From Burkholderia sp. D-99 (GTDB taxonomy: Bacteria > Pseudomonadota > Gammaproteobacteria > Burkholderiales > Burkholderiaceae), in NCBI RefSeq assembly GCF_011605345.1, contig NZ_JAAOXM010000013.1, positions 62,001 through 126,000 of the forward strand: a DNA stretch of 64,000 bases, written 5' to 3'. Position 1 is the stretch's first letter; each line of letters opens with the position of its first letter. Both the position numbers and the translations under genes were made by a program. The notes under the pieces are model-generated. The model did no database searches. It was not told the origin of the DNA and saw only the letters and a list, made by a program, of their open reading frames with translations. Shown here piece by piece: positions 7,502 through 15,827 of this stretch.

Positions 7502-7537
7502 ACGTTTTGCAGTAGCTGCTTGCTGCAAAGAAGCGAA

Positions 7538-7565
7538 ATTATAGCGCCCCAATTATTCGTGTCAA
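7538..7565 (-). promoter_or_regulatory. Promoter of tRNA-Leu copy 3
   Basis: On the minus strand TTGACA (7560-7565) and TATAAT (7538-7543) are separated by 16 bp, both consensus. It has the same geometry as the promoters of the other two copies. Confidence 0.85.
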
Positions 7566-7695
7566 CACTTTTTTGCGATGCATCGCAAACCGGGCTCCGT
7601 CGCGCCCGCCGGCGGCATTCCCGTCATTTGGTGACACAGCCGGGTGATAGAATGACCCGCCGCCGTCAATATAGAACTGTCTGAAGGACACCTCT

Positions 7696-7785
7696 ATGTT
7701 GATGCCGTGCACCATCAATCAACGCAACGAGAACAACCATCGACAAACCCTTGAGCAAATATCCGTACCCCATTCCGAGCCGTGA
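7696..7785 (+). CDS. Possible 29-codon leader ORF overlapping the rnr start
   Basis: ATG at 7696 is preceded by GAAGGA at a good distance. The frame runs 29 codons to TGA at 7783-7785, in a different frame from rnr and overlapping its first 35 bases. The rnr TTG start has no clear ribosome site of its own, so translation of this short frame could deliver ribosomes to rnr. No known peptide is recognised, and the frame may be accidental. Confidence 0.35.
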   Translation: MLMPCTINQRNENNHRQTLEQISVPHSEP

Positions 7786-10228
7786 AGAAATTCTCGGCGT
7801 GCTGCGTACGAGCGACGCGCCGCTGGCCGCCAACGACATCGCCGAGGCACTGTCGATCAAGCGTCAGGAGCGCGAGGGGTTCTTCCGGCGTGTCGCCGCG
7901 ATGGAACGCGACGGCCAGATCCGCCTCGACAAGCGTGGCCATTACCAGTTGACCCATCCGTCGAACTTCGTTGCCGGGCGCGTGCAAGGGCATCGCGACG
8001 GCTACGGGTTCGTGATCCGCGACGACGGCCAGGACGACCTGTTCCTGCCGAACGGTGAAATGCAGAAGGTGATGCACAACGATCGCGTGCTCGCGCGGAT
8101 CGTCGGCTACGATCGCCGCGGCCGCCCGGAAGGGCATGTCGTCGAAGTCACCGAGCGCGCGAACAAGCGCGTGATCGGCCGCCTGCTCAACGAGAACGGT
8201 GCGCTGATCGTCGCACCGGAAGACAAGCGCATCGGCCACGACATCCTGATCACGCAGAACGTGAAGAAGGCGAAGGTCGGGCAGGTCGTCGTCGTCGAGC
8301 TGACCGATTTCCCGAGCCGCCATTCGCAGCCGCTCGGCCGTGTCGTCGAGGTGCTCGGCGACATCGACGATCCGGGCATGGAAATCGAAATCGCGGTGCG
8401 CAAGTACGGCGTGCCGCACGAATTCAGCCAGCCGGCGCTCGACGAAGCCGCCGCGCTGCCCGACAAGGTGCGGCCGACCGACCTGCGTTTCCGCGTCGAC
8501 CTGCGCGACGTGCCGCTCGTGACGATCGACGGCGAGGACGCACGCGACTTCGACGACGCCGTCTACTGCGAGCCGGTCAAGGTCGGCCGCGGCGACGGCT
8601 ACCGGCTGATCGTCGCGATCGCCGACGTATCGCACTACGTACAGCCGGGCAGCGGGCTCGATGCCGACGCGCTCGAGCGCAGCACGTCGGTCTACTTCCC
8701 GCGCCGCGTGATTCCGATGCTGCCGGAGAAGCTGTCGAACGGCCTGTGCTCGTTGAATCCGCAGGTCGACCGCTGCGTGCTCGCGTGCGACATGGTGATC
8801 ACCGCGCGCGGCGAGATCAAGGCGTACCAGTTCTACCCGGCCGTCATCCATTCAGCTGCGCGCCTCACGTACACCGAAGTCGCGGCCGTACTGTCGAACA
8901 CGAAGGGGCCGGAGGCCGCACGTCGCGCAGACCTGCTGCCGTACCTGCAGGATCTGTACGGCGTCTACAAGTCGCTGTTCGCCGCACGGCAGAAGCGCGG
9001 CGCGATCGACTTCGACACGACCGAGACCTACATCGTCTGCAACTCGCAGGGCAAGATCGAGCAGATCGTGCCGCGCCAGCGTAACGATGCGCACAAGCTG
9101 ATCGAGGAATGCATGCTGGCCGCGAACGTCTGCGCGGCCGATTTCCTGAAGCGCAACAAGCATCCGGGCCTGTACCGCGTGCACGCGGGGCCGACGCCGG
9201 AGAAGCTCGAGAACCTGCGCGCGTTCCTGCGCGGCATGGGCCTGTCGCTCGGCGGCGGCGACAAGCCGCATGCGAGCGACTACGCGGCGCTGATGGCGCA
9301 GATCCGCGACCGGCCCGATGCGCAGATGCTGCAGCCGATGCTGTTGCGCTCGATGCAGCAGGCCGTCTACAGCCCGGACAACATCGGTCACTTTGGCCTG
9401 GCCTACGAGGCATACGCGCACTTCACGAGCCCGATCCGCCGTTATCCGGACCTGCTCACGCACCGCGCGATCTACGCGATCCTGTCCGGCAAGAAATACG
9501 TGCCGAAGGCGCCGGACGGTTTCGAGCTGAACACTGCGCTGTCGCCGCGCGCCCGTGCGATGCAGCAGGCCGACGACGAAACGCGCGGCCGCCCGCATCC
9601 GAACACGGCGATCTGGGAAGAGCTCGGCCTGCACTGCTCGGCGAACGAGCGCCGCGCGGACGAAGCATCGCGCGACGTCGAAGCCTGGCTCAAGTGCTAC
9701 TTCATGCGCGACAAGCTCGGCGAGGAGTACGGCGGGATGGTGAACGGCGTCACGTCGTTCGGCATCTTCGTGCAGCTCGACACGCTCTTCATCGAAGGGC
9801 TCGTGCACGTCACGGAACTCGGCTCGGACTACTTCCAGTACGACGAAATCAAGAACGAGCTGCGCGGCGAACGGACGGGCATCCGCTATCGCCTGTCGGA
9901 TCGCGTGCGCGTGCAGGTGAGCCGCGTCGATCTCGACGCGCGCAAGATCGATTTCCGCCTCGTGCGCGATACGCCGGTGAAGGCGCCGCGCCCGTCGCCC
10001 GCGCCGGCTTCCGTTGGCAGCGGTGTCGATCGCAACGGCCCGCGTGTCCGTGCGCTGCCGCAGGCGGAAGAACCCGCGCCGCGCCGCAAGAAGGCCGCGA
10101 GCGCGCCGAGCGTCGCGGTGAAGGAGGCACACGCCGCGCGTGCCGCCGTGAAGAAGAAGGGCGGCAGCGGCGGCGGTGCGGCGGCGAAGCCGACCGCGAA
10201 GAAGACACGCGCCCGCAAGAAGTATTGA
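7751..10228 (+). CDS. rnr: Ribonuclease R
   Basis: This 3'-to-5' processive exoribonuclease (825 aa) degrades structured RNA and acts in rRNA, tmRNA and mRNA turnover. An N-terminal winged helix (residues 8-65) precedes two cold-shock-like domains (about 75-225) and the RNB catalytic core. The core holds the aspartate cluster GEDARDFDDA at about residues 258-268 and HFTSPIRRYPDL further on. An S1 domain lies at about 655-740, and a Lys/Arg/Ala-rich basic tail runs to the end. The start is TTG at 7751, which matches family N-termini but lacks an obvious Shine-Dalgarno site. A short upstream frame with a good site overlaps it. rlmB follows, as in many proteobacteria. Confidence 0.97.
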   Translation: MSKYPYPIPSREEILGVLRTSDAPLAANDIAEALSIKRQEREGFFRRVAAMERDGQIRLDKRGHYQLTHPSNFVAGRVQGHRDGYGFVIRDDGQDDLFLPNGEMQKVMHNDRVLARIVGYDRRGRPEGHVVEVTERANKRVIGRLLNENGALIVAPEDKRIGHDILITQNVKKAKVGQVVVVELTDFPSRHSQPLGRVVEVLGDIDDPGMEIEIAVRKYGVPHEFSQPALDEAAALPDKVRPTDLRFRVDLRDVPLVTIDGEDARDFDDAVYCEPVKVGRGDGYRLIVAIADVSHYVQPGSGLDADALERSTSVYFPRRVIPMLPEKLSNGLCSLNPQVDRCVLACDMVITARGEIKAYQFYPAVIHSAARLTYTEVAAVLSNTKGPEAARRADLLPYLQDLYGVYKSLFAARQKRGAIDFDTTETYIVCNSQGKIEQIVPRQRNDAHKLIEECMLAANVCAADFLKRNKHPGLYRVHAGPTPEKLENLRAFLRGMGLSLGGGDKPHASDYAALMAQIRDRPDAQMLQPMLLRSMQQAVYSPDNIGHFGLAYEAYAHFTSPIRRYPDLLTHRAIYAILSGKKYVPKAPDGFELNTALSPRARAMQQADDETRGRPHPNTAIWEELGLHCSANERRADEASRDVEAWLKCYFMRDKLGEEYGGMVNGVTSFGIFVQLDTLFIEGLVHVTELGSDYFQYDEIKNELRGERTGIRYRLSDRVRVQVSRVDLDARKIDFRLVRDTPVKAPRPSPAPASVGSGVDRNGPRVRALPQAEEPAPRRKKAASAPSVAVKEAHAARAAVKKKGGSGGGAAAKPTAKKTRARKKY

Positions 10229-10272
10229 GCGTTCGGGGCGGCGCCAAGCGCACGCCCTGCAGTATCGAGAGA

Positions 10273-10307
10273 CGCCGCGTTACCGGTCATCGGCCGGCAA
10301 CGCGGCG
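10273..10307 (+). terminator. Stem-loop between rnr and rlmB
   Basis: CGCCGCGTT and AACGCGGCG (9-bp arms) enclose an inner CCGG/CCGG pair. A weak pyrimidine run (CTTTCCTTTTCC) follows. It could attenuate transcription into rlmB rather than end it fully. Confidence 0.5.
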
Positions 10308-10377
10308 CTTTCCTTTTCCATGGATCGTGGCTGCGCGCGTCGCGCGGCCGCACGTTTGATCGAAGGTTGTTCCAGTC

Positions 10378-11121
10378 ATGTCACGTCTGAAGGTTCTTTA
10401 CGGTTTTCATGCGGTGACCGCACGTTTGCGGCACGATGCATCGACGGTTGCGGAGGTGCTGTACGACCAGACGCGCCGCGACCGCCGCATGCAGGACTTC
10501 CTGCACACCGCGAAGGAAGCGGGCGTGCGGCTGATCGCGGCCGACGAAACGCGCCTGTGGGGCCTCGCCCATACCGAGCGTCACCAAGGTGTCGTCGCGC
10601 GCGTCGAGGACGTCCCGCTCGCGCAAAACCTGTCCGAGCTGCTTGACGGCATCCAGGGCCCCGCGCTGCTGCTGGTGCTCGACGGCGTCACCGATCCGCA
10701 CAACCTCGGCGCATGCCTGCGTGTCGCCGATTCGGCCGGTGCGCACGCGGTCATCGCGCCGCGCGACCGTGCGGTCGGCCTGAACGCGACCGCTGCCAAG
10801 GTGGCGAGCGGCGCGGCCGATACGGTGCCGTACATCACGGTGACGAACCTCGCCCGCGCGCTGCGCGAGCTGAAGGAGGCCGGCGTGTGGATCATCGGCA
10901 CGTCGGACGAGGCGTCGTCGACGCTCTACGAAACGAAGCTCGACGGCCCCGTCGCGCTCGTGATGGGTGCGGAAGGCGAAGGCATGCGCCGGCTCACGCG
11001 CGACACCTGCGACGAAGTGATGAGCATTCCGATGGCAGGCAGCGTCGAAAGCCTGAACGTGTCGGTCGCAAGTGGCGTGTGCCTGTACGAAGCCGTGCGC
11101 CAGCGGCGCGTGAAGGGCTGA
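10378..11121 (+). CDS. rlmB: 23S rRNA (guanosine-2'-O-)-methyltransferase RlmB
   Basis: This SPOUT-class enzyme (247 aa) uses S-adenosylmethionine to methylate the 2'-OH of G2251 in 23S rRNA. An N-terminal L30e-like RNA-binding domain (residues 1-75) is followed by the SpoU domain with motif 1 NLGACLRVADSAGAH, motif 2 LVMGAEGEGM and motif 3 IPMAGSVESLNVSVA, which forms the cofactor-binding knot. The length is normal. It follows rnr after about 150 bp, a common gene order that pairs RNA decay with rRNA modification. Confidence 0.96.
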   Translation: MSRLKVLYGFHAVTARLRHDASTVAEVLYDQTRRDRRMQDFLHTAKEAGVRLIAADETRLWGLAHTERHQGVVARVEDVPLAQNLSELLDGIQGPALLLVLDGVTDPHNLGACLRVADSAGAHAVIAPRDRAVGLNATAAKVASGAADTVPYITVTNLARALRELKEAGVWIIGTSDEASSTLYETKLDGPVALVMGAEGEGMRRLTRDTCDEVMSIPMAGSVESLNVSVASGVCLYEAVRQRRVKG

Positions 11122-11216
11122 CGCAGCCCGTCCCGCGCGACCTGCGCGGGCCTCGAATGACCCGAACGACGCGTGCCGCGATCCGATGCGGCACGCGGCC
11201 CCCCGGAGCACGACCG

Positions 11217-12089
11217 ATGACCCTGTTCCGCGTCGGCACATCCTGCGCCGTGCTGTGCCTGCTGGCTGCCTGCACGTCGCCGGCGCTCGTCGAACGCGGC
11301 ACGTACTATGCCGACACGAGCCTGCATGCGCGCGGTGCCGATTCGCGGATCCGCTTTCTCGTGATGCATTACACCGAAAGCGACGAGGCGAAATCGCTGC
11401 GTACGCTGACAGGCGATTCGGTCAGTGTGCACTACGTCGTCCCGCCGCAGCCGCGCGTCGAGCGCAGAATGCCTGTCGTCTACCAGCTCGTTCCGGAATC
11501 GGAGCGAGCATGGCACGCGGGTGTCAGCGAGTGGCAGGGCACGACCGAGCTGAACGCGGTGTCGATCGGCATCGAGAACGTGAACCGCGGTCCGCTCGAT
11601 CCGCAGAACCGCACCTGGCAGCCGTATCCGCCCGAACAGGTCGCCGCGCTGACCCGGCTGTCGAAGGACATCGTCGCGCGCTACGGGATTCCGCCGACGC
11701 GCGTGGTCGGGCACAGCGACATCGCGCCACAACGCAAGATCGATCCGGGGCCGCTGTTTCCGTGGCATGCGTTGGCCCAGGCCGGCGTCGGTGCGTGGCC
11801 GGACGATGCGACGGTGGCGGCGCGGCTCGGCGGCCGTGATCCGCATGCGCCGGTCGACGTGCGCGAACTGCAGCTCAAGCTTGTGCGCTACGGCTACGAC
11901 GTGGCCACCGATGGCGTGCTCGACGCACGCACGCGACGCGTGTTCGCCGCATTCCAGATGCATTTCAGGCCGTCGGACTATGCGGGCAACCCGGACGCCG
12001 AATCCGACGCGATCGCGCAGGCGTTGCTCGACAAGTACATCCCCGGCACGCAACCCGCGGACAATGCGCCCGCGGCGGGCGCACCCTGA
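11217..12089 (+). CDS. N-acetylmuramoyl-L-alanine amidase, AmiD-like lipoprotein
   Basis: This zinc amidase cleaves the lactyl-amide bond of peptidoglycan or muropeptides and is predicted to be anchored to the outer membrane. It has 290 aa. A lipoprotein signal ends at LAACTS (lipid-bearing Cys about residue 19). The Amidase_2 domain follows with VMHYTES and GHSDIAPQRKIDPGP, which supply zinc ligands. A C-terminal peptidoglycan-binding repeat (VDVRELQLKL to AFQMHF) is present. Domain order and length match E. coli AmiD. The ATG at 11217 has GGAG upstream and begins directly with the signal peptide. Confidence 0.92.
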   Translation: MTLFRVGTSCAVLCLLAACTSPALVERGTYYADTSLHARGADSRIRFLVMHYTESDEAKSLRTLTGDSVSVHYVVPPQPRVERRMPVVYQLVPESERAWHAGVSEWQGTTELNAVSIGIENVNRGPLDPQNRTWQPYPPEQVAALTRLSKDIVARYGIPPTRVVGHSDIAPQRKIDPGPLFPWHALAQAGVGAWPDDATVAARLGGRDPHAPVDVRELQLKLVRYGYDVATDGVLDARTRRVFAAFQMHFRPSDYAGNPDAESDAIAQALLDKYIPGTQPADNAPAAGAP

Positions 12090-12180
12090 ACCCGCGGCGC
12101 ACCGCACGCCGAAAAACGCGGGCCGTCATCCGAGTCCGGTAAACTGGCGGTTTTCCGCAATCCCGCAGCGTTACCACTCC

Positions 12181-12876
12181 ATGACTCAAGACGAACTCAA
12201 ACGCCTCGTCGGCCAGGCCGCCGCTGACTACGTGATCCAGAACGTGCCGGAAGGCGCCGTGATCGGCGTCGGCACCGGCTCGACCGCCAACTGCTTCATC
12301 GACGCGCTCGCCGTCGTCAAGGTGCGTTATCGCGGCGCCGTGTCGAGCTCCGTCGCCACGACCGAACGCCTGAAATCTCACGGCATCAAGGTGTTCGACC
12401 TGAACGAGGTCGACTCTCTGCAGGTGTACGTCGATGGCGCCGACGAGATCGACGCGAGCGGCGCGATGATCAAGGGCGGCGGCGGCGCGCTGACGCGCGA
12501 GAAGATCGTCGCGTCGGTGGCCGACACGTTCGTCTGCATCGCTGACGCCAGCAAGCGCGTGCCGGTGCTCGGCGCGTTCCCGCTGCCGATCGAAGTCGTG
12601 CCGATGGCGCGCACGGCGATCGGCCGGCGTGTGACCGCACTCGGCGGTGTGCCGGTGCTGCGCGTGACGAAGGACGGTGCGCCCTACATCACCGACAACG
12701 GTAACGAGATCATCGACGTGAAGGGCCTGCAGATCGCCGATCCGCGCGGCTTCGAAGCGCAGGTGAACGCATGGCCGGGCGTCGTGACGGTCGGCCTGTT
12801 CGCCGAGCGCGGCGCGAATCTGTGCTTGCTCGGCACGGAAAGCGGCGTTGAAACGATCGTTTATTCTGCTAATTGA
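12181..12876 (+). CDS. rpiA: Ribose-5-phosphate isomerase A
   Basis: This cytosolic enzyme interconverts ribose 5-phosphate and ribulose 5-phosphate in the non-oxidative pentose phosphate pathway. It has 231 aa, the normal length. The family motifs GTGSTANCFIDAL (phosphate loop), DGADEID and KGGGGALTREK (catalytic Glu region) are all present. It starts at ATG 12181 after a 91-bp gap. A strong stem-loop follows the gene. The ribose-type transporter at the window end would feed the same pool. Confidence 0.97.
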   Translation: MTQDELKRLVGQAAADYVIQNVPEGAVIGVGTGSTANCFIDALAVVKVRYRGAVSSSVATTERLKSHGIKVFDLNEVDSLQVYVDGADEIDASGAMIKGGGGALTREKIVASVADTFVCIADASKRVPVLGAFPLPIEVVPMARTAIGRRVTALGGVPVLRVTKDGAPYITDNGNEIIDVKGLQIADPRGFEAQVNAWPGVVTVGLFAERGANLCLLGTESGVETIVYSAN

Positions 12877-12949
12877 AAGATATGACAAGCAGTCCGTAAT
12901 GATGTGTCACATACCGTAATGGACTGAATGTTTAAATCTTGTGGAAATC

Positions 12950-12990
12950 GGGGCCCGGTAGGCGCAATGCGCTTCCCGGGCCTTATTTTT
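12950..12990 (+). terminator. Intrinsic terminator downstream of rpiA
   Basis: A long stem (GGCCCGG with GGCGCA on the left, TGCGCT with CCGGGCC on the right) is followed by TTATTTTT. It closes the rpiA transcript. The remaining sequence to 13155 is AT-rich and must contain the promoter of the FadR-type gene, but no clear hexamers were assigned. Confidence 0.75.
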
Positions 12991-13155
12991 AGCCGTATAA
13001 ATCACCCCGTCAAAAAGAGGGATAACCCTGTCAGGTGTTTACCAGATAGCGAAATGTCCTCGAACTCATCAACTTATAGATCATAAGAACAGTCGTAACC
13101 AGGGCCGGCGGAACTGCGGAGCAGGTGTTCGCAAATCGACGCACGGGGAGGTGTC

Positions 13156-13872
13156 ATGGAGCAGGGCAAAGACCGGTCACTGGTCGCTAAAGTGATGGAT
13201 GGGCTTGTCTCGGGTATCGTCGAGGACAAGTACGGCGGCATCTTGCCGCCGCAGGACGTGCTGTCGAAAGAGTTCGATGTGAGTCGCACCGTGATGCGGG
13301 AAGCGTTGTCGATGTTGCTTGCGCGCGACATGCTCGACGTGCGTCCGAAAGTCGGCACGCGCGTGCGGCCGATGCGCGACTGGCGCATGATCGACGAAGA
13401 CGTGGTGAGCTGGCGATTCCGGGCGAAACCCGATCCGCAGTTCATGCGCGACGTCATCGAATTCCGGATGTTGATCGAACCGCGCGCGACCGCGCAGGCG
13501 GCGGTGCGCGCAACGGCAGCCGACGTCGCGGGCATCCGCGAAGCGTTCGATGCGTTCAAGGTGCTGCAGCCGGGAGATCCCGGCTACGACACGGCGGACG
13601 AGTTGCTGCACACGCGGATCGTCCAGGCGAGCGGCAACCAGTTCTTTCAGCAGATGGCGGCGATCGTGCGCGGTGCGGTGCGTCTCGTGAATCCGCGTGT
13701 CGTGCAGAAGGAGGGGGCGCACGAGATCGTGGTGAAGGCGCACGCGCGTGTGGTCGATGCAATCGAGCGTCGCGATCCGCGCGAAGCCGAAGCCGCTTCG
13801 CTTGCGCTGATCGATTTCAGCGCCGACGAAATCTCGCGCGATTTCTCGGTCGACGTGCCCATGCGCGCCTGA
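13156..13872 (+). CDS. GntR/FadR-family transcriptional regulator (FCD domain)
   Basis: This 238-aa DNA-binding regulator has an N-terminal GntR winged helix (residues about 10-75; LPPQDVLSKEFDVSRTVMREAL contains the recognition helix) and a C-terminal all-helical FCD domain (about 95-220) that normally binds an organic acid or sugar acid through a metal. GGGGAGGTGTC directly precedes the ATG. The next gene is a Gfo/Idh/MocA dehydrogenase on the same strand, so it may regulate a sugar-derivative pathway. Confidence 0.9.
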   Translation: MEQGKDRSLVAKVMDGLVSGIVEDKYGGILPPQDVLSKEFDVSRTVMREALSMLLARDMLDVRPKVGTRVRPMRDWRMIDEDVVSWRFRAKPDPQFMRDVIEFRMLIEPRATAQAAVRATAADVAGIREAFDAFKVLQPGDPGYDTADELLHTRIVQASGNQFFQQMAAIVRGAVRLVNPRVVQKEGAHEIVVKAHARVVDAIERRDPREAEAASLALIDFSADEISRDFSVDVPMRA

Positions 13873-13915
13873 CGGTGCGCGTGTCGCTCATCTGTGTGCC
13901 GCCGGGCCGTTTATC

Positions 13916-13951
13916 ATGACGGCCGGCCGGCAGCGTGCCGGCCACCGTCAT
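13916..13951. repeat. Long inverted repeat between the GntR and Gfo/Idh genes
   Basis: ATGACGG...CCGTCAT outer arms (7 bp) and GGCCGGCA/TGCCGGCC inner arms (8 bp) form one long hairpin around GCG. No T-run follows on either strand. It lies 43 bp after the regulator and 22 bp before the dehydrogenase start, so it may be an attenuating hairpin or a regulator site. Confidence 0.55.
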
Positions 13952-13973
13952 ATGACCGACACGGAAGATCAGG

Positions 13974-14960
13974 ATGAACGACAACGACCATCGCCCGGTG
14001 CGCTTCGGCATCGTCGGCGCAGGCAGCATCGCGCGCCGCTTCGCGCAAAGCCTCGCACACGTGCCGGGTGCCGCGCTCGCCGGTGCCTGGGCCCGCCGCG
14101 CCGATGCCGCGGCAAGCTTTTGCGGAGCGTACGGCGGTACGCCTGCCGCAAGCCTCGAAGCACTCCTTGCGAGCGATATCGACGCGGTCTACATCGCGAC
14201 GCTCCATGACAGTCACGCGCAGTACACGCTGGCCGCGCTTGCCGCCGGCAAGGCCGTGCTGTGCGAAAAGCCCGCCACGCTGAACGCGGCGCAGCTCGAC
14301 ACCGTGCTGCAGGCGGCACGCGGCGCCGGGCGGCTTTTCATGGAGGCGATGAAGCCGCCGTTCTTTCCGCTGTACCGTCAGTTGCGCGCGCACCTGCATG
14401 ACGATCCGATCGGCGAGATCCGGCTCGTGCGGGCAGGGTGCGCGTCTTCGTCGGTGCCCGGCGACCATTCCGTCTATCGCCTCGATCGTGCGGGCGGTGC
14501 GCTGCTCGATATCGGGATCTACGAGGCGTTTCTCGCGGTCGACTGGCTCGGCGCGGCGCTCGACGTGCAGACGCTCGGCCGCGTCGGCGCGACGGGTGTC
14601 GACCTGTTCGCGAGCCTGAACAGCGTGCATGCGAACGGCGGGATCGCCCAGCTCTTTTGCGGGCTCGACGTGATGGGGCGCGGCGACGCGCTGATCGCCG
14701 CGGCCGGCGGCCATGTGACGATTCACGAGAAGTGGTGGAACCCCGCGCGTGCGACGATCCGCTACGCGGACGGGCGTACCGTCGAACTCGACGCACCGGC
14801 CGATGGCGGCGGATTGAACTACGAGACCGCGCATTTCTGCGACCTGCTGCGCGCGGGCAAGACCGAAAGCCCGATCATGACGCACGACCATTCGCGGCAG
14901 ATGATCGCGATGACCGATGCCGCGCGAGCGGCGCTCGGCGTGCGCTATTCGGGCGAGTAA
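13974..14960 (+). CDS. Gfo/Idh/MocA-family oxidoreductase
   Basis: This is an NAD(P)-dependent dehydrogenase of 328 aa, probably acting on a sugar or cyclitol. The N-terminal Rossmann fold carries GIVGAGSIARRF (residues 12-23), and the family motif CEKPATLN lies near residue 95. The C-terminal half is the GFO_IDH_MocA alpha/beta domain with HDHSRQMIAMTDAAR near the end. The substrate cannot be told from sequence. It follows the FadR-type regulator on the same strand and converges on the cystine-type transporter genes. Confidence 0.9.
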   Translation: MNDNDHRPVRFGIVGAGSIARRFAQSLAHVPGAALAGAWARRADAAASFCGAYGGTPAASLEALLASDIDAVYIATLHDSHAQYTLAALAAGKAVLCEKPATLNAAQLDTVLQAARGAGRLFMEAMKPPFFPLYRQLRAHLHDDPIGEIRLVRAGCASSSVPGDHSVYRLDRAGGALLDIGIYEAFLAVDWLGAALDVQTLGRVGATGVDLFASLNSVHANGGIAQLFCGLDVMGRGDALIAAAGGHVTIHEKWWNPARATIRYADGRTVELDAPADGGGLNYETAHFCDLLRAGKTESPIMTHDHSRQMIAMTDAARAALGVRYSGE

Positions 14961-15012
14961 GCGGGAAGGAGGACGCCGGGCACACGTGTGCGGCCCGGCG
15001 GATGGTACGTGC

Positions 15013-15705
15013 TCAGTGCCGCGACGGCAGCGACAGGCGTTTTTCGTACCAGCGCTGCACCCACTCGAGGATCTGGCACAGGATCCAGTACACGGCCGCG
15101 GCGGCGAGATAGAGCGGCAACGGCTGATAGGTTGCCGCGATCACTTCCTGCGCGCTGCGCAGCAGCTCGGTCACGGTGATCACGGACACGAGCGACGTGT
15201 CCTTGATCAGGCTGATCAGGCTGTTCGACAGGCTCGGCACCGCGATGCGCAGCGCCTGCGGACCGATCACGTAGCGCAGCGTCTGCCCCCATGACAGCCC
15301 GAGGCTGTACGCGGCGAGCCATTGGCCGCGCGCGATCCCGTTGATCGCGCCGCGCATGCTTTCCGACATGTAAGCGGCGACGTTCGCGGACAGCGCGATG
15401 ACGCCGGCGGGCGTCGGGTCGAGCGAGATGCCGAGGCTCGGCAGCCCGTAATAGATGACGAAGATCTGCACGAGCAGCGGCGTGCCGCGCATCAGGCTTA
15501 CGTACGCGCGTGCCAGCCACGCGAGTGCGTTGACCCAGATGCGTTCGAAGCCGTCGAGTGCTTCGCTTTGCCGGATGCCCATCATCGCGAGCACGACGGC
15601 GCCAAGCAGGCCGAATACCATCGACAGCACGGCGAACTTGACGGTCAGCACGGCGCCCTGGGCGAGCACCGGCAGCGATTGGACGAGCAGGGACGTTGTC
15701 GACAT
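15013..15705 (-). CDS. Polar amino acid (cystine-type) ABC transporter permease
   Basis: This inner-membrane permease of the His/Glu/Gln/opine family has 230 aa and five predicted membrane helices. The EAA loop region reads GAINGIARGQWLAAYSLGLS, and LIKDTSLVSVITVTELLRSAQ is close to E. coli YecS (TcyL), the L-cystine permease. The upstream gene encodes a FliY/TcyJ-like binding protein in the same direction, with a stem-loop between the two. No ATPase gene follows, so it must use one encoded elsewhere. Confidence 0.9.
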   Translation of the reverse strand: MSTTSLLVQSLPVLAQGAVLTVKFAVLSMVFGLLGAVVLAMMGIRQSEALDGFERIWVNALAWLARAYVSLMRGTPLLVQIFVIYYGLPSLGISLDPTPAGVIALSANVAAYMSESMRGAINGIARGQWLAAYSLGLSWGQTLRYVIGPQALRIAVPSLSNSLISLIKDTSLVSVITVTELLRSAQEVIAATYQPLPLYLAAAAVYWILCQILEWVQRWYEKRLSLPSRH

Positions 15706-15761
15706 GGAATACGAATCGAATGCGTGCGCGAAAGCGCAATCATAAACCGGACGAATAAAAC

Positions 15762-15793
15762 AAAGGGCGGCATCGTCACGGATGCCGCCCTTT
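15762..15793 (-). terminator. Intercistronic hairpin between binding-protein and permease genes
   Basis: A symmetric stem (GGGCGGCATC/GATGCCGCCC, 10 bp, loop GTCACG region) is flanked by AAA on one side and TTT on the other. On the minus strand it follows the binding-protein gene. Such hairpins commonly protect the 3' end of the binding-protein message and lower permease expression. Confidence 0.7.
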
Positions 15794-15827
15794 CCGGCCC
15801 GCCGTCAGGCGGGAAATGCAGGCGTGC

